From Nocardia salmonicida NBRC 13393 (lineage in GTDB: Bacteria > Actinomycetota > Actinomycetes > Mycobacteriales > Mycobacteriaceae): a stretch of DNA of 32,932 nt. The stretch spans positions 1 through 32,932 of the forward strand of contig NZ_BDBR01000072.1 in the NCBI RefSeq assembly GCF_001613085.1, written 5' to 3'. Shown here in pieces: positions 15,004 to 22,088 of the stretch (positions within the stretch are counted from its first letter, which is position 1; the number at the start of each line of letters is the position of its first letter). A program made the position numbers and the translations under genes. Under the pieces are notes generated by a model. That model worked only from the letters and a program-made list of their open reading frames with translations, was not told the origin of the DNA and did not search any database.

Positions 15004-15030
15004 CCGCGCGGCGGTTAGGCCGCCGCGCGG
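15004..15030. terminator. Bidirectional hairpin between ilvA and the convergent esterase gene
   Basis: CCGCGCGGCGG (15004-15014) and CCGCCGCGCGG (15020-15030) form a perfect 11-bp stem with loop TTAGG. The loop includes the stop codon of the minus-strand esterase gene, so the hairpin starts inside that reading frame and ends five bases after the ilvA stop on the other side. All-GC stem, no T tail. Confidence 0.75.
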
Positions 15031-16271
15031 TCCTCGCGATGTCCGGCCTCGCGGCCCGCGGCGCGCACACCCGACAGCACCAGCGGCAGCAGCCAGCCCA
15101 TGGCGATCTGGTCGTACGGCAGCAGGATCTGGTCGAGCCGGTTGTGGACGTAGGCCACCGAGAGCCCCGACTGCGGGTCGACCCAGCCGAAGGAACCACC
15201 GAGGCCGATGTGGCCGAACCCGTTCCGCGCACCGACCGCGGGCATCGAGTGGTAGCCCAGGTGCCACATCATCGGCAGGTAGAACAAGGCGTGGTCGAGC
15301 CGGTAGGTCTGGACCTTGCGGATCGCGGCGTGTGTGCTCGGCTGCAGGAAAGGCGAGCCGTCGACGGTGACGCCGTCGGCCAGCGCGGCATACATCTTCG
15401 CGAGGCCGGGAGCGGTGGCGACCCCGTTGCCCGCGGGCATCTCGGTGCTCAGGATCGGCGGGTGGTCGCCGTCGAGAATGCCGTCGAGGCCGGGCACGAA
15501 CAGGCAGCGGGCAGCCGCGCCGAGCGGGCCGGGCAGCCGGAAGCCGACCTTGCCGAGGAACGCGGCGGCGAGGGGGTGCGCGGCGAAGCTCAGGTGCGCG
15601 CCTGCCAGCCGGGCGTACTCGGTCGATGAGTTCGCGCCCGGGTGGCCGAGGTGGATCCCGTCGATGCCGAGCGGGTCGGTGACCTCGGTGCGGATCAGCT
15701 CGCTCATGCTCTTGCCGGTGACGCCCCTGGCCAGGCCCGCGAGCAGCCAACCGTAGGTCAGGGCGTGATAGGTGGGCACGCCGAGCATCCGGTCGGGGGC
15801 GGCCATCGCCAGCCGGTCCTCCATCAGCTCGTGATCGAGGGATTCTTGGGCGCTGTTGGCGACCGCCGACAGCGACGACAGCCCGGCACGGTGGGTGAGG
15901 ACGTCGGCGACGGTGATCGAACCTTTGCCGTGCGCGGCGAAACGCGGCCAGTATTCGGCGATCGGCGCCTGATAGTCGATGAGTCCGCGGTCGGCGAGCC
16001 GGTGGATGACGGTGGCGGTGACGCCCTTGGTCGCGGAGAACACGATGGAACCGGTGTTCGCGGTCCACGCGGTGTCACCAGCACTGCCGATCCAGAAATG
16101 GGCGAGTGGTTCACCGTGCCGATATACCGCGAGGGCGCCGCCCGCGCCGCGGCGGTGGCCGATCAAGCCGGCGAAAGCGCGCACCAGCGGGCCGAACCCA
16201 GCAGGGGCGAAACCCCCGACACCGGCCGGGAGGGCAGCGCTATCCTGCCCGTAAGCGTCGTTGCTCATCAT
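15015..16271 (-). CDS. Beta-lactamase-fold serine hydrolase (LipL-like esterase)
   Basis: A 418-residue class C beta-lactamase/family VIII esterase-type protein. The nucleophile motif SxxK is S79-A-T-K82 in FSATKGVTATVIHRLADRGLIDY. The catalytic tyrosine is Y168 in YHALTYGWLLAGL, and GHIGLGGSFGW near the C-terminus takes the place of the third (KTG/HxG) motif. From memory it resembles mycobacterial LipL closely in these blocks. No signal peptide is evident, so it is probably a cytoplasmic or membrane-associated esterase rather than a secreted antibiotic-degrading enzyme. Two adjacent ATGs (16271, 16268) start the frame. A good promoter lies directly upstream, and the second ATG would fall at the expected transcription start, suggesting leaderless translation. 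treZ lies 72 bases upstream on the same strand. Confidence 0.9.
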   Translation of the reverse strand: MMSNDAYGQDSAALPAGVGGFAPAGFGPLVRAFAGLIGHRRGAGGALAVYRHGEPLAHFWIGSAGDTAWTANTGSIVFSATKGVTATVIHRLADRGLIDYQAPIAEYWPRFAAHGKGSITVADVLTHRAGLSSLSAVANSAQESLDHELMEDRLAMAAPDRMLGVPTYHALTYGWLLAGLARGVTGKSMSELIRTEVTDPLGIDGIHLGHPGANSSTEYARLAGAHLSFAAHPLAAAFLGKVGFRLPGPLGAAARCLFVPGLDGILDGDHPPILSTEMPAGNGVATAPGLAKMYAALADGVTVDGSPFLQPSTHAAIRKVQTYRLDHALFYLPMMWHLGYHSMPAVGARNGFGHIGLGGSFGWVDPQSGLSVAYVHNRLDQILLPYDQIAMGWLLPLVLSGVRAAGREAGHREDRAAA

Positions 16272-16274
16272 CCA

Positions 16275-16302
16275 ACTATACGGCGTTATGCTTATTCGGC
16301 AA
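16275..16302 (-). promoter_or_regulatory. Promoter of the LipL-like esterase gene
   Basis: On the minus strand TTGCCG (16302-16297) and TATAGT (16280-16275) are separated by 16 bases, close to the consensus sigma-70 layout. The expected start, six to seven bases after the -10, is at or next to the second ATG of the gene (16268), giving an mRNA without a leader. Confidence 0.65.
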
Positions 16303-16343
16303 TGGCGCGTTTCGGACTGTGGCCGACCCGTGCCCTGTCGTCA

Positions 16344-18095
16344 TCACTCGGTGACCACCGTCCCCGTGCCGTCGCCCTCTTCGAGCACCGCGAAACTGTG
16401 ACCCGAAATGAGTGTTCCCGCACCACTTTCGGTGGCAGGCGACCAGGCGAGCAGCACACGACCGTGCACCGGGATGACCACTTCGTCCTCGGCGAGGTTG
16501 CACACCACCGAGATTCGACCACGACGCAGGATGAACCAACGCTGCGCTTCGTCATAGTCGGCCCACACTCGTTGCAGCCACGGGTCGGTGAACTCCGGCC
16601 TCGATGCGCGTAGCGCGAGCAGGCCGCGATAGCAGGCGAGCAACCGGGCGTGCGGTTCGCGACCGATCTCGGTCCAGTCGAGCTTGGAGCGGGTGAAGGT
16701 GGCCGGGTCCTGCGGGTCCGGCACCTCCTCGCTGGACCATCCGTGCTGGGCGAATTCGGCGCGGCGCCCGGTGGCGGTGGCCGCGGCGACGACGGGGTCG
16801 GTGTGGGAGGTGAAGAACTGGAACGGGGTGCGCGCGCCCCACTCCTCCCCCATGAACAGCATCGGGGTGCTCGCCGAGAGCAACACCAGTGCCGCCTTCA
16901 CCGCGAGTTGGCCGGGGGTGAGGTAGTCGCTGGGGCGGTCACCGATCGCGCGATTGCCGATTTGATCGTGGTTGCAGGTGTAGCCGAGCAGGGCGCTGCC
17001 GGGGACGAGGTCGCGGGGAATGGGCGCCCCGTGGGTGCGACCGCGGAAGCTGGAATAGGTAGCGGCGTGGAAGAACCCGTGGGTGAGGGTGTGCATGAGG
17101 CAGGCCAGTGAGCCGAAATCGGCGTAGTAGCCCTGTCTTTCGCCGGAGACAGCGGTGTGGACGGCGTGGTGCAGGTCGTCGTTCCACTGGCCGGTCAGTC
17201 CGTAGCCGCCCGCCGCGCGCGGGGTGATCAGTCGGGGATCGTTGAGGTCGCTCTCGGCGATCAGGCTGAGCGGTCGACCCAGATGTGCTGCCAGCGCGGT
17301 CGTTTCGACGGTCAGCTCGTCGAGCAGGTGGGTGGCGGTGCGGTCGACCAGCGCGTGGACGGCGTCGATGCGCAACGCGTCGATGTGGAACTCGCGCAGC
17401 CAGCGCAGGGCGTTGTCGATGATGTAGGCGCGGACCGCGTCCGACCCGGGACCATCGAGATTGAGGCTCTGACCCCAGGTGTTGCGGCCGGTGGCGAGGT
17501 AGGGGCCGAAGCGCGGCAGGTAGTTGCCACAGGGGCCGAGGTGGTTGTAGACCACGTCGAGGCAGACGGCCAGGCCGCGGGCGTGGCAGGCGTCGACGAA
17601 GCGTTGCAGGCCGTCGGGGCCGCCGTAGCTCTCCTGCACCGCGTACCAGAGGACGCCGTCGTAGCCCCAGTTGTGGGTGCCGTCGAAGGCGTTGACCGGC
17701 ATGAGTTCGACGGTGGTCACGCCGAGGGTGACGAGGTGGTCGAGATGGGCGATCGCCGCGTCGAAGGTGCCGTCGGGGGTGAAGGTGCCGATGTGGAGTT
17801 CGTAGAACACCGAGCCGGCCAGGGGTCGACCGGTCCAGTTCCGGTCGGTCCAGGCCGTCGGGTCGAGGTCGTGGACCGCGGAGGTTTCGTGCACCCCGTC
17901 GGGTTGACGGGCCGAGCGCGGGTCGGGTAATACCGTCGGATCGTCATCGACCAGGAACCCGTATCGAGCACCCTGACCTGCGTCGACGCGCACCGACCAG
18001 TTGCCGCCGCCGTTTCGGCGCATCGGGTGCTCCACCCCGTCCAGTTGCAGCCGCACCGCTCCCGCCTCCGGCGCCCACACCCGAAACTGCCTCAT
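16344..18095 (-). CDS. treZ: Maltooligosyl trehalose trehalohydrolase TreZ
   Basis: TreZ hydrolyses maltooligosyl trehalose to free trehalose and a shortened maltooligosaccharide, the last step of the TreXYZ route. The 583-residue GH13 protein begins FRVWAPEAGAVRLQLDG (CBM48-like domain), followed by SVFYELHIGTFTPDGTFDAAI (95-115), DVVYNH (180-185), LRIDAVHALVD with nucleophile D244, IAESDLND with acid E281, and YTCNHDQIGNRA with the third carboxylate. IAESDLND and CNHDQIGNRA are TreZ signatures that separate it from branching enzyme GlgB. Length equals that of mycobacterial TreZ. It lies 45 bases downstream of the large membrane protein gene on the same strand and may share its transcript. 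Its partners glgX-treY are 7.4 kb away in opposite orientation. Confidence 0.95.
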   Translation of the reverse strand: MRQFRVWAPEAGAVRLQLDGVEHPMRRNGGGNWSVRVDAGQGARYGFLVDDDPTVLPDPRSARQPDGVHETSAVHDLDPTAWTDRNWTGRPLAGSVFYELHIGTFTPDGTFDAAIAHLDHLVTLGVTTVELMPVNAFDGTHNWGYDGVLWYAVQESYGGPDGLQRFVDACHARGLAVCLDVVYNHLGPCGNYLPRFGPYLATGRNTWGQSLNLDGPGSDAVRAYIIDNALRWLREFHIDALRIDAVHALVDRTATHLLDELTVETTALAAHLGRPLSLIAESDLNDPRLITPRAAGGYGLTGQWNDDLHHAVHTAVSGERQGYYADFGSLACLMHTLTHGFFHAATYSSFRGRTHGAPIPRDLVPGSALLGYTCNHDQIGNRAIGDRPSDYLTPGQLAVKAALVLLSASTPMLFMGEEWGARTPFQFFTSHTDPVVAAATATGRRAEFAQHGWSSEEVPDPQDPATFTRSKLDWTEIGREPHARLLACYRGLLALRASRPEFTDPWLQRVWADYDEAQRWFILRRGRISVVCNLAEDEVVIPVHGRVLLAWSPATESGAGTLISGHSFAVLEEGDGTGTVVTE

Positions 18096-18140
18096 CGGCC
18101 CAGCATCGCATGCCCCGCGCCGGTGTGCTCGATCAACGAA

Positions 18141-20054
18141 TCACCGCGGGTACGCGGCGACCCCGACCGGTCCGGCGCCGACGCACAGTGACTGCCGCAC
18201 GTCGAGAGACCGGATGCGCAGGGTGTCGCCACCGCCGAGCAGCCGGACGTACACGGTGTTCAGGCCCGCGCGCACGTCGGCGATCGTTTCGGTCTCGCCT
18301 TCGAAGGACAGGGCGATCCGGCCGTCACGGTCGGCGTTGTAGTTCAGCTGGGCGGTCCAGTCGCGGATCTGCATGGGTCCGTCGAGTGGGAGGTTGGCGC
18401 CTGCGGTGCCGCGCACGCGGTGGCCGCAGCGGGGTTCGGGGCCCGCGACGATCGCGCGGTTCCACCAGACCTGGGCGTCGACGATGTCGCCTTCGTCGGT
18501 GATCATGCGCAGGCGTGGGGTCGACAGGGCGAAGGTGGTGGGTGCCGCGATCGGGGCGAAGACGCGGTCGGTCATGTTCTCGGGGAAGGCCAACGGGTTC
18601 AAGACATTCCACGGCACCTCCTGCGGCAGCAACGGCGCGTCGGCGGCTCCGGGAAGAGCGGCTCGCACTCCGGTGATATAGGTGCGAGCCGGGCTCGGTT
18701 CCCACGATCTGGTGAAGGTGATCGTCGAGTACACGCTGCTCGCGAGGAACAGGGTGATCGCCGCGACACCAGCTACTTGCCGCGCTCGGGCGTCACTTTT
18801 CTCGATCGAAGCCGACCCGCCGACGATGCCACGACGGACACTCGACAGAACCCGTTGTCGTGCAGGCTTGTTCGATCCAGGCAGCGCACCCGACCGTGAC
18901 CGACCGGGCGCCGCGGCGATCAGCGCGAGCGCGACGGTGGCGATGACGGCGAAGTCGGCGAAGTAGCGCAGGGACTGGAGCAGGAGGCCCGCGGTACTCG
19001 GGCCGTCGCGCAGGAGGACGACGGGCGCGATGGTCAGGACCGCGTACGCGGCGGTGCATGCCCACACCGCGACCACCCGGCGACGGGTGCGAATCGTCCA
19101 CGCCGCGAACAGGATCAGCAGCAACCAGCTCAGCGCGACCGGCAGGCCCGGTGGATCGGCCCACGGCGTGGCGGGTTGCCAGCGTTCCCAGCGCCACGGA
19201 CCGCCGAGCAGGGCGGGCACCAGCCCGTCCGACAGCGCCCGGCTCCACAGCGATCCGGGGTGTTCGGGAGCCGAGAGTCCCCGTGGGCGTTGGATCACGA
19301 GCAGGAAGCCCGCCGACCACACCAGCAACACCGCACCGGCCGCCGTCCACAGTGCGGCGCCACGGCGGGCGGTGTCGCGCACCGACCCTCCCGAGACGTG
19401 GGCCGCGAGCACGGCCACCGCGAAAGCCACCGGTAGCACGACCACCGATTTCTCGAAGAACAGCAACGCCACCGCGAACACCACGGCCCCCGACACCGCA
19501 TACCCACGCCGCCCGGTCCGCACCAGCCGCACAGCGTCCGCGCTCACCCAGGCCAGCGCGATCTGCAACGGCAGCGCGTTCACCGCCGCCGCCCACCAGG
19601 CGAACGCGGGCACCGTCAACGGCACGAACAGGTAGAACGCCAACGGCCCCAGCATCCTGGCGCGAACTCCGAGCAGCACGACGACCAGACGCAACACCGC
19701 CAGCGACGCGAGCAACTGCAACGCCACCAACACGATGACCGCCGGCGTCCAATGCAGCGGCGCCACCTCGGTGACCAGCCACGTCAACACGAAGGCCAGC
19801 GGCATCACGTGCCCGTCGTGACTGGTGAACAGCAATTCCGTCGAGAACACCGGCTGACTGCTCACCCGCCCGATCAGCAGGAAATCGTCCCAGTAGAAGA
19901 ACCCGGCCCCGGCCACCCACCCGCGCAGTATCAGCTGCGCCACGATCAGACAGACCGCGGCGATCAGCACCCCCCGCCTCGACAGCGCGAGCCGCCCCTG
20001 CCCTGACGACATCTCGGCGGGCGATGGCGAGTCGAGCAGCGGCACGGACGTCAC
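18141..20054 (-). CDS. Polytopic membrane protein, GT-C glycosyltransferase-like
   Basis: About 637 residues from the GTG at 20054. The first two thirds hold roughly ten hydrophobic segments; the last 200 residues are polar, beta-rich and probably extracytoplasmic. After the first TM segment comes GFFYWDDFLLIGR, a paired-acid loop of the kind GT-C lipid-linked glycosyltransferases use for catalysis, followed by SHDGHVMPLAFVLTWL. I do not recognise a named family, so the transferase idea rests on this layout only. The open frame runs 30 codons further to a TTG at 20144, but that codon lies inside the TetR operator. The GTG with a TAGCGT box (20068-20063) eight bases ahead is a better, leaderless start. 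It lies directly upstream of treZ and is divergent from tetR. Confidence 0.75.
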   Translation of the reverse strand: MTSVPLLDSPSPAEMSSGQGRLALSRRGVLIAAVCLIVAQLILRGWVAGAGFFYWDDFLLIGRVSSQPVFSTELLFTSHDGHVMPLAFVLTWLVTEVAPLHWTPAVIVLVALQLLASLAVLRLVVVLLGVRARMLGPLAFYLFVPLTVPAFAWWAAAVNALPLQIALAWVSADAVRLVRTGRRGYAVSGAVVFAVALLFFEKSVVVLPVAFAVAVLAAHVSGGSVRDTARRGAALWTAAGAVLLVWSAGFLLVIQRPRGLSAPEHPGSLWSRALSDGLVPALLGGPWRWERWQPATPWADPPGLPVALSWLLLILFAAWTIRTRRRVVAVWACTAAYAVLTIAPVVLLRDGPSTAGLLLQSLRYFADFAVIATVALALIAAAPGRSRSGALPGSNKPARQRVLSSVRRGIVGGSASIEKSDARARQVAGVAAITLFLASSVYSTITFTRSWEPSPARTYITGVRAALPGAADAPLLPQEVPWNVLNPLAFPENMTDRVFAPIAAPTTFALSTPRLRMITDEGDIVDAQVWWNRAIVAGPEPRCGHRVRGTAGANLPLDGPMQIRDWTAQLNYNADRDGRIALSFEGETETIADVRAGLNTVYVRLLGGGDTLRIRSLDVRQSLCVGAGPVGVAAYPR

Positions 20055-20143
20055 GTCTCTCGACGCTAGCTCGTCGTTCGCGGGGCGGCCATCACGACCC
20101 ACCACAGGGAAGCCGCCGATGGCCTGTGCCCGCACACAGCCCA

Positions 20144-20167
20144 ATTTTGGACCGATCTATTCAAAAC
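20144..20167. promoter_or_regulatory. TetR operator copy 1, over the tetR promoter
   Basis: ATTTTGGAC-N6-ATTCAAAAC, an imperfect inverted repeat whose TTTTGGAC and ATTCAAAA half-sites match at 6 of 8 positions. Both nine-base arms are identical in the second copy before the MFS gene. It overlaps a likely promoter: TTGGAC (20148-20153), an 18-base spacer and TACGGT (20172-20177), seven bases before the tetR ATG. Binding would block tetR transcription (autorepression). The site also lies upstream of the divergent GT-C-like gene, 90 bases from its GTG. Confidence 0.8.
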
Positions 20168-20184
20168 ATGCTACGGTCGTCGCC

Positions 20185-20757
20185 ATGGCCCGACCCAAAG
20201 AATTCGACGAGCACCGCGCGGTGGATGCCGCGATGCGTGCGTTCTGGTCCGCGGGCTACGAAGCGACGTCCACCCAGGATCTCTGCACCGCAACAGGTTT
20301 GGGTCGCAGCAGCATCTACAACACTTTCACCAGCAAACGCGACCTGTTCGAACGCGCACTGCGGCACTACATCACCATGAAGAACACACCTCTGTTCGAC
20401 CTCCTCGACAGCGACGCACCGGCCAGGGAGCGGATCAGCGCCGTCCTGCACCGGGCCGCCGACGCACCCGACACCGAACCGACGGGCTGCCTCGTCGTCA
20501 ACTCGATCGTCGAACTAGCTCCGCACGACGCCGACATCAAGGCCACCCTGCGCGCCGATCAGGAGCGCCGCCTCGACGCGCTCACCGCGACCATCGTCAG
20601 CGGCCAACGCGCAGGCGAATTCGCCTGCGATGGCGATCCCCGCGCCATCGCCGAGTTCCTGACCGCCACGATCAGCGGCATCCGGGTCGCGGCGCGTGGC
20701 GGTGCGGACCACGCCACCCTCACCTCGATCGCCGACACCGCGATGCGCTGCCTCTGA
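20185..20757 (+). CDS. TetR-family transcriptional repressor
   Basis: A 190-residue one-component repressor. The N-terminal DNA-binding domain is clear: ARPKEFDEHRAVDAAMRAFWSAGYEATSTQDLCTATGLGRSSIYNTFTSKRDLFERAL, with the helix-turn-helix at about residues 28-50. The C-terminal half is the helical ligand pocket; SDAPARERISAVL and PTGCLVVNSIVEL resemble the TetR subgroup with the TetR_C_16/YxaF-like C-domain. The open frame starts earlier (20119), but that part carries the operator and promoter, so the ATG at 20185 is preferred; no leader Shine-Dalgarno is seen. The adjacent MFS efflux gene 83 bases downstream has the same operator, so the pair forms a repressor-pump unit, probably released by the pump's substrate. 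Confidence 0.93.
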   Translation: MARPKEFDEHRAVDAAMRAFWSAGYEATSTQDLCTATGLGRSSIYNTFTSKRDLFERALRHYITMKNTPLFDLLDSDAPARERISAVLHRAADAPDTEPTGCLVVNSIVELAPHDADIKATLRADQERRLDALTATIVSGQRAGEFACDGDPRAIAEFLTATISGIRVAARGGADHATLTSIADTAMRCL

Positions 20758-20793
20758 GCTCACCTAACCCGAGCCGTCTTTCGCCATGCCTTC

Positions 20794-20817
20794 ATTTTGG
20801 ACTGATTGATTCAAAAC
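20794..20817. promoter_or_regulatory. TetR operator copy 2, upstream of the MFS gene
   Basis: ATTTTGGAC-N6-ATTCAAAAC again, matching copy 1 at 21 of 24 positions with all differences in the central six. It lies in the 83-base gap between tetR and the transporter gene, 23 bases before the ATG. A separate site here implies that the transporter gene has its own repressible promoter instead of relying only on read-through from tetR. Confidence 0.85.
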
Positions 20818-20840
20818 TATTCACGTCAGAAAGGCTTGTC

Positions 20841-22037
20841 ATGCCGACCGCTGTCTACATCCTCGGCCTGTCCATCTTCGCGCAGGGGACCTCCGAGCTG
20901 ATGCTCGCCGGTCTCCTCCCCGAGATGGCGGCCGACCTGGATGTCTCCATTCCCGCTGCCGGACTGCTCATCTCGGCCTTCGCGCTGGGCATGCTGGTCG
21001 GCGCGCCGCTGCTGGCCGTGGTGACCCTGCGCTGGCCGCGCCGCGACGCACTGCTCGCCTTCCTCGCGATCTTCGTCGCCGCCCATGTCGTCGGCGCGCT
21101 GAGCGAGAACTACTGGGTGATCTTCGGGACCAGAGTGGTGAGCGCCTTCGTCTACGCCGGGTTCTGGGCATTGGCGGCCGCGACCGCGGTGAGCCTGGTG
21201 GCGCCGCGGTTGCGCGGACGAGCGATGAGCATCGTCGCGGGCGGACTCACCATCGCCACGATCGTCGGGGTGCCCGCAGGCACCGTGATAGGCCAGCACT
21301 GGGGCTGGCGCGCGGCCTTCTGGGCGGTCGCCGGACTGTCCGCGCTGACCATGATCGGCGTGTTCGCGAAGATTCCCGGTGGTCGGCCGAGCACGGTCGC
21401 GGCGCTGCGCGGCGAATTGCGGGTGATGGCGAACCCGCGCCTGTGGGTGTCCTACGGCGCCACCGCGCTGTCGACGGGTTCGGCGTTCGTCACCTTCGCC
21501 TATCTCGGTGCGTTGCTGGCCGACACCACCGGTATCTCGGCGGCATGGATCCCGGCGGTGCTGGGTCTGTACGGCGTCGGCGGGTTGATCGGCATCACGA
21601 TCGGTGGGCGCTTCGCCGACGCGCACCCGTTCCGCACCCTGTACGTGGGGGCCACCGGAATGACAGTGGCCGCGGCCGCGATCGCCGTCTCCGCGCACTC
21701 CCCCGCGGCGATGGTCGTGCTCGTCTTGCTGCTCGGCGCTTTCGGATTCGCCACGAACCCGGCCTTGAACACCCGCGTCTTCACCCTCGCCGACGGTGCG
21801 CCGACGCTGGCCGCGGCGACCAACTATTCGGCGTTCAACATCGGGATCACGGTCGGCCCGTGGCTCGGCGGACTGGCCATCGGCGCCGGGCTCGGCTTCA
21901 CCTCGGTGGGCTGGATCGGCGCCGGGCTCGGCCTGGCCATGGTCGCCACCGTGGCGCTGTCCCACCGGCTCGAGCGTGAACCCGGTACAGCCACTGCCTC
22001 TTCCGAGGCTCGCGTACCCGAGTTCATCCCTCAGTAG
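20841..22037 (+). CDS. MFS drug efflux transporter, Cmx/CmlR-like
   Basis: A 398-residue 12-helix major facilitator. The N-terminus (VYILGLSIFAQGTSELMLAGLLPEMAADLDVSIPAAGLLISAFALGMLVGAPL) follows the pattern of Cmx and related actinobacterial chloramphenicol exporters and of the arabinose/AraJ-like DHA1 group: GTSE in helix 1, then the GLLxSAFAxGMxxGAP helix 2 and an RWPRRxxL loop (motif A region). ATIVGVPAGTVIGQHWGWRAAFW is also diagnostic of this group. AGAAAGG (20828-20834) six bases before the ATG is a good ribosome binding site. The TetR operator upstream indicates induction by a drug-like substrate. The actual substrate is not determinable; chloramphenicol is only a family-based guess. 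Confidence 0.92.
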   Translation: MPTAVYILGLSIFAQGTSELMLAGLLPEMAADLDVSIPAAGLLISAFALGMLVGAPLLAVVTLRWPRRDALLAFLAIFVAAHVVGALSENYWVIFGTRVVSAFVYAGFWALAAATAVSLVAPRLRGRAMSIVAGGLTIATIVGVPAGTVIGQHWGWRAAFWAVAGLSALTMIGVFAKIPGGRPSTVAALRGELRVMANPRLWVSYGATALSTGSAFVTFAYLGALLADTTGISAAWIPAVLGLYGVGGLIGITIGGRFADAHPFRTLYVGATGMTVAAAAIAVSAHSPAAMVVLVLLLGAFGFATNPALNTRVFTLADGAPTLAAATNYSAFNIGITVGPWLGGLAIGAGLGFTSVGWIGAGLGLAMVATVALSHRLEREPGTATASSEARVPEFIPQ

Positions 22038-22042
22038 ACCCT

Positions 22043-22080
22043 CGACGAAACGACTCGCAGGGCAGCGGGTCGTTTCGTCG
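22043..22080. terminator. Bidirectional hairpin between the MFS gene and dnaE1
   Basis: CGACGAAACGAC (22043-22054) and GTCGTTTCGTCG (22069-22080) form a perfect 12-bp stem, extended by one T-G and two G-C pairs to leave an eight-base loop. It starts five bases after the MFS stop and ends eight bases before the dnaE1 stop on the other strand. It is less GC-rich than the other hairpins here. Confidence 0.8.
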
Positions 22081-22088
22081 TTGTTCGC

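Noticed and set aside
16344..18095. treZ as a glycogen branching enzyme GlgB
   Set aside because: Both have a CBM48 and GH13 domain, but IAESDLND and CNHDQIGNRA and the length of 583 residues are TreZ features.
20185..20757. Could this TetR protein be BioQ, the biotin regulator?
   Set aside because: Its own operator is ATTTTGGAC-N6-ATTCAAAAC, unlike TGAAC-N3-GTTCA, and it is paired with an efflux gene 17 kb from the biotin genes.
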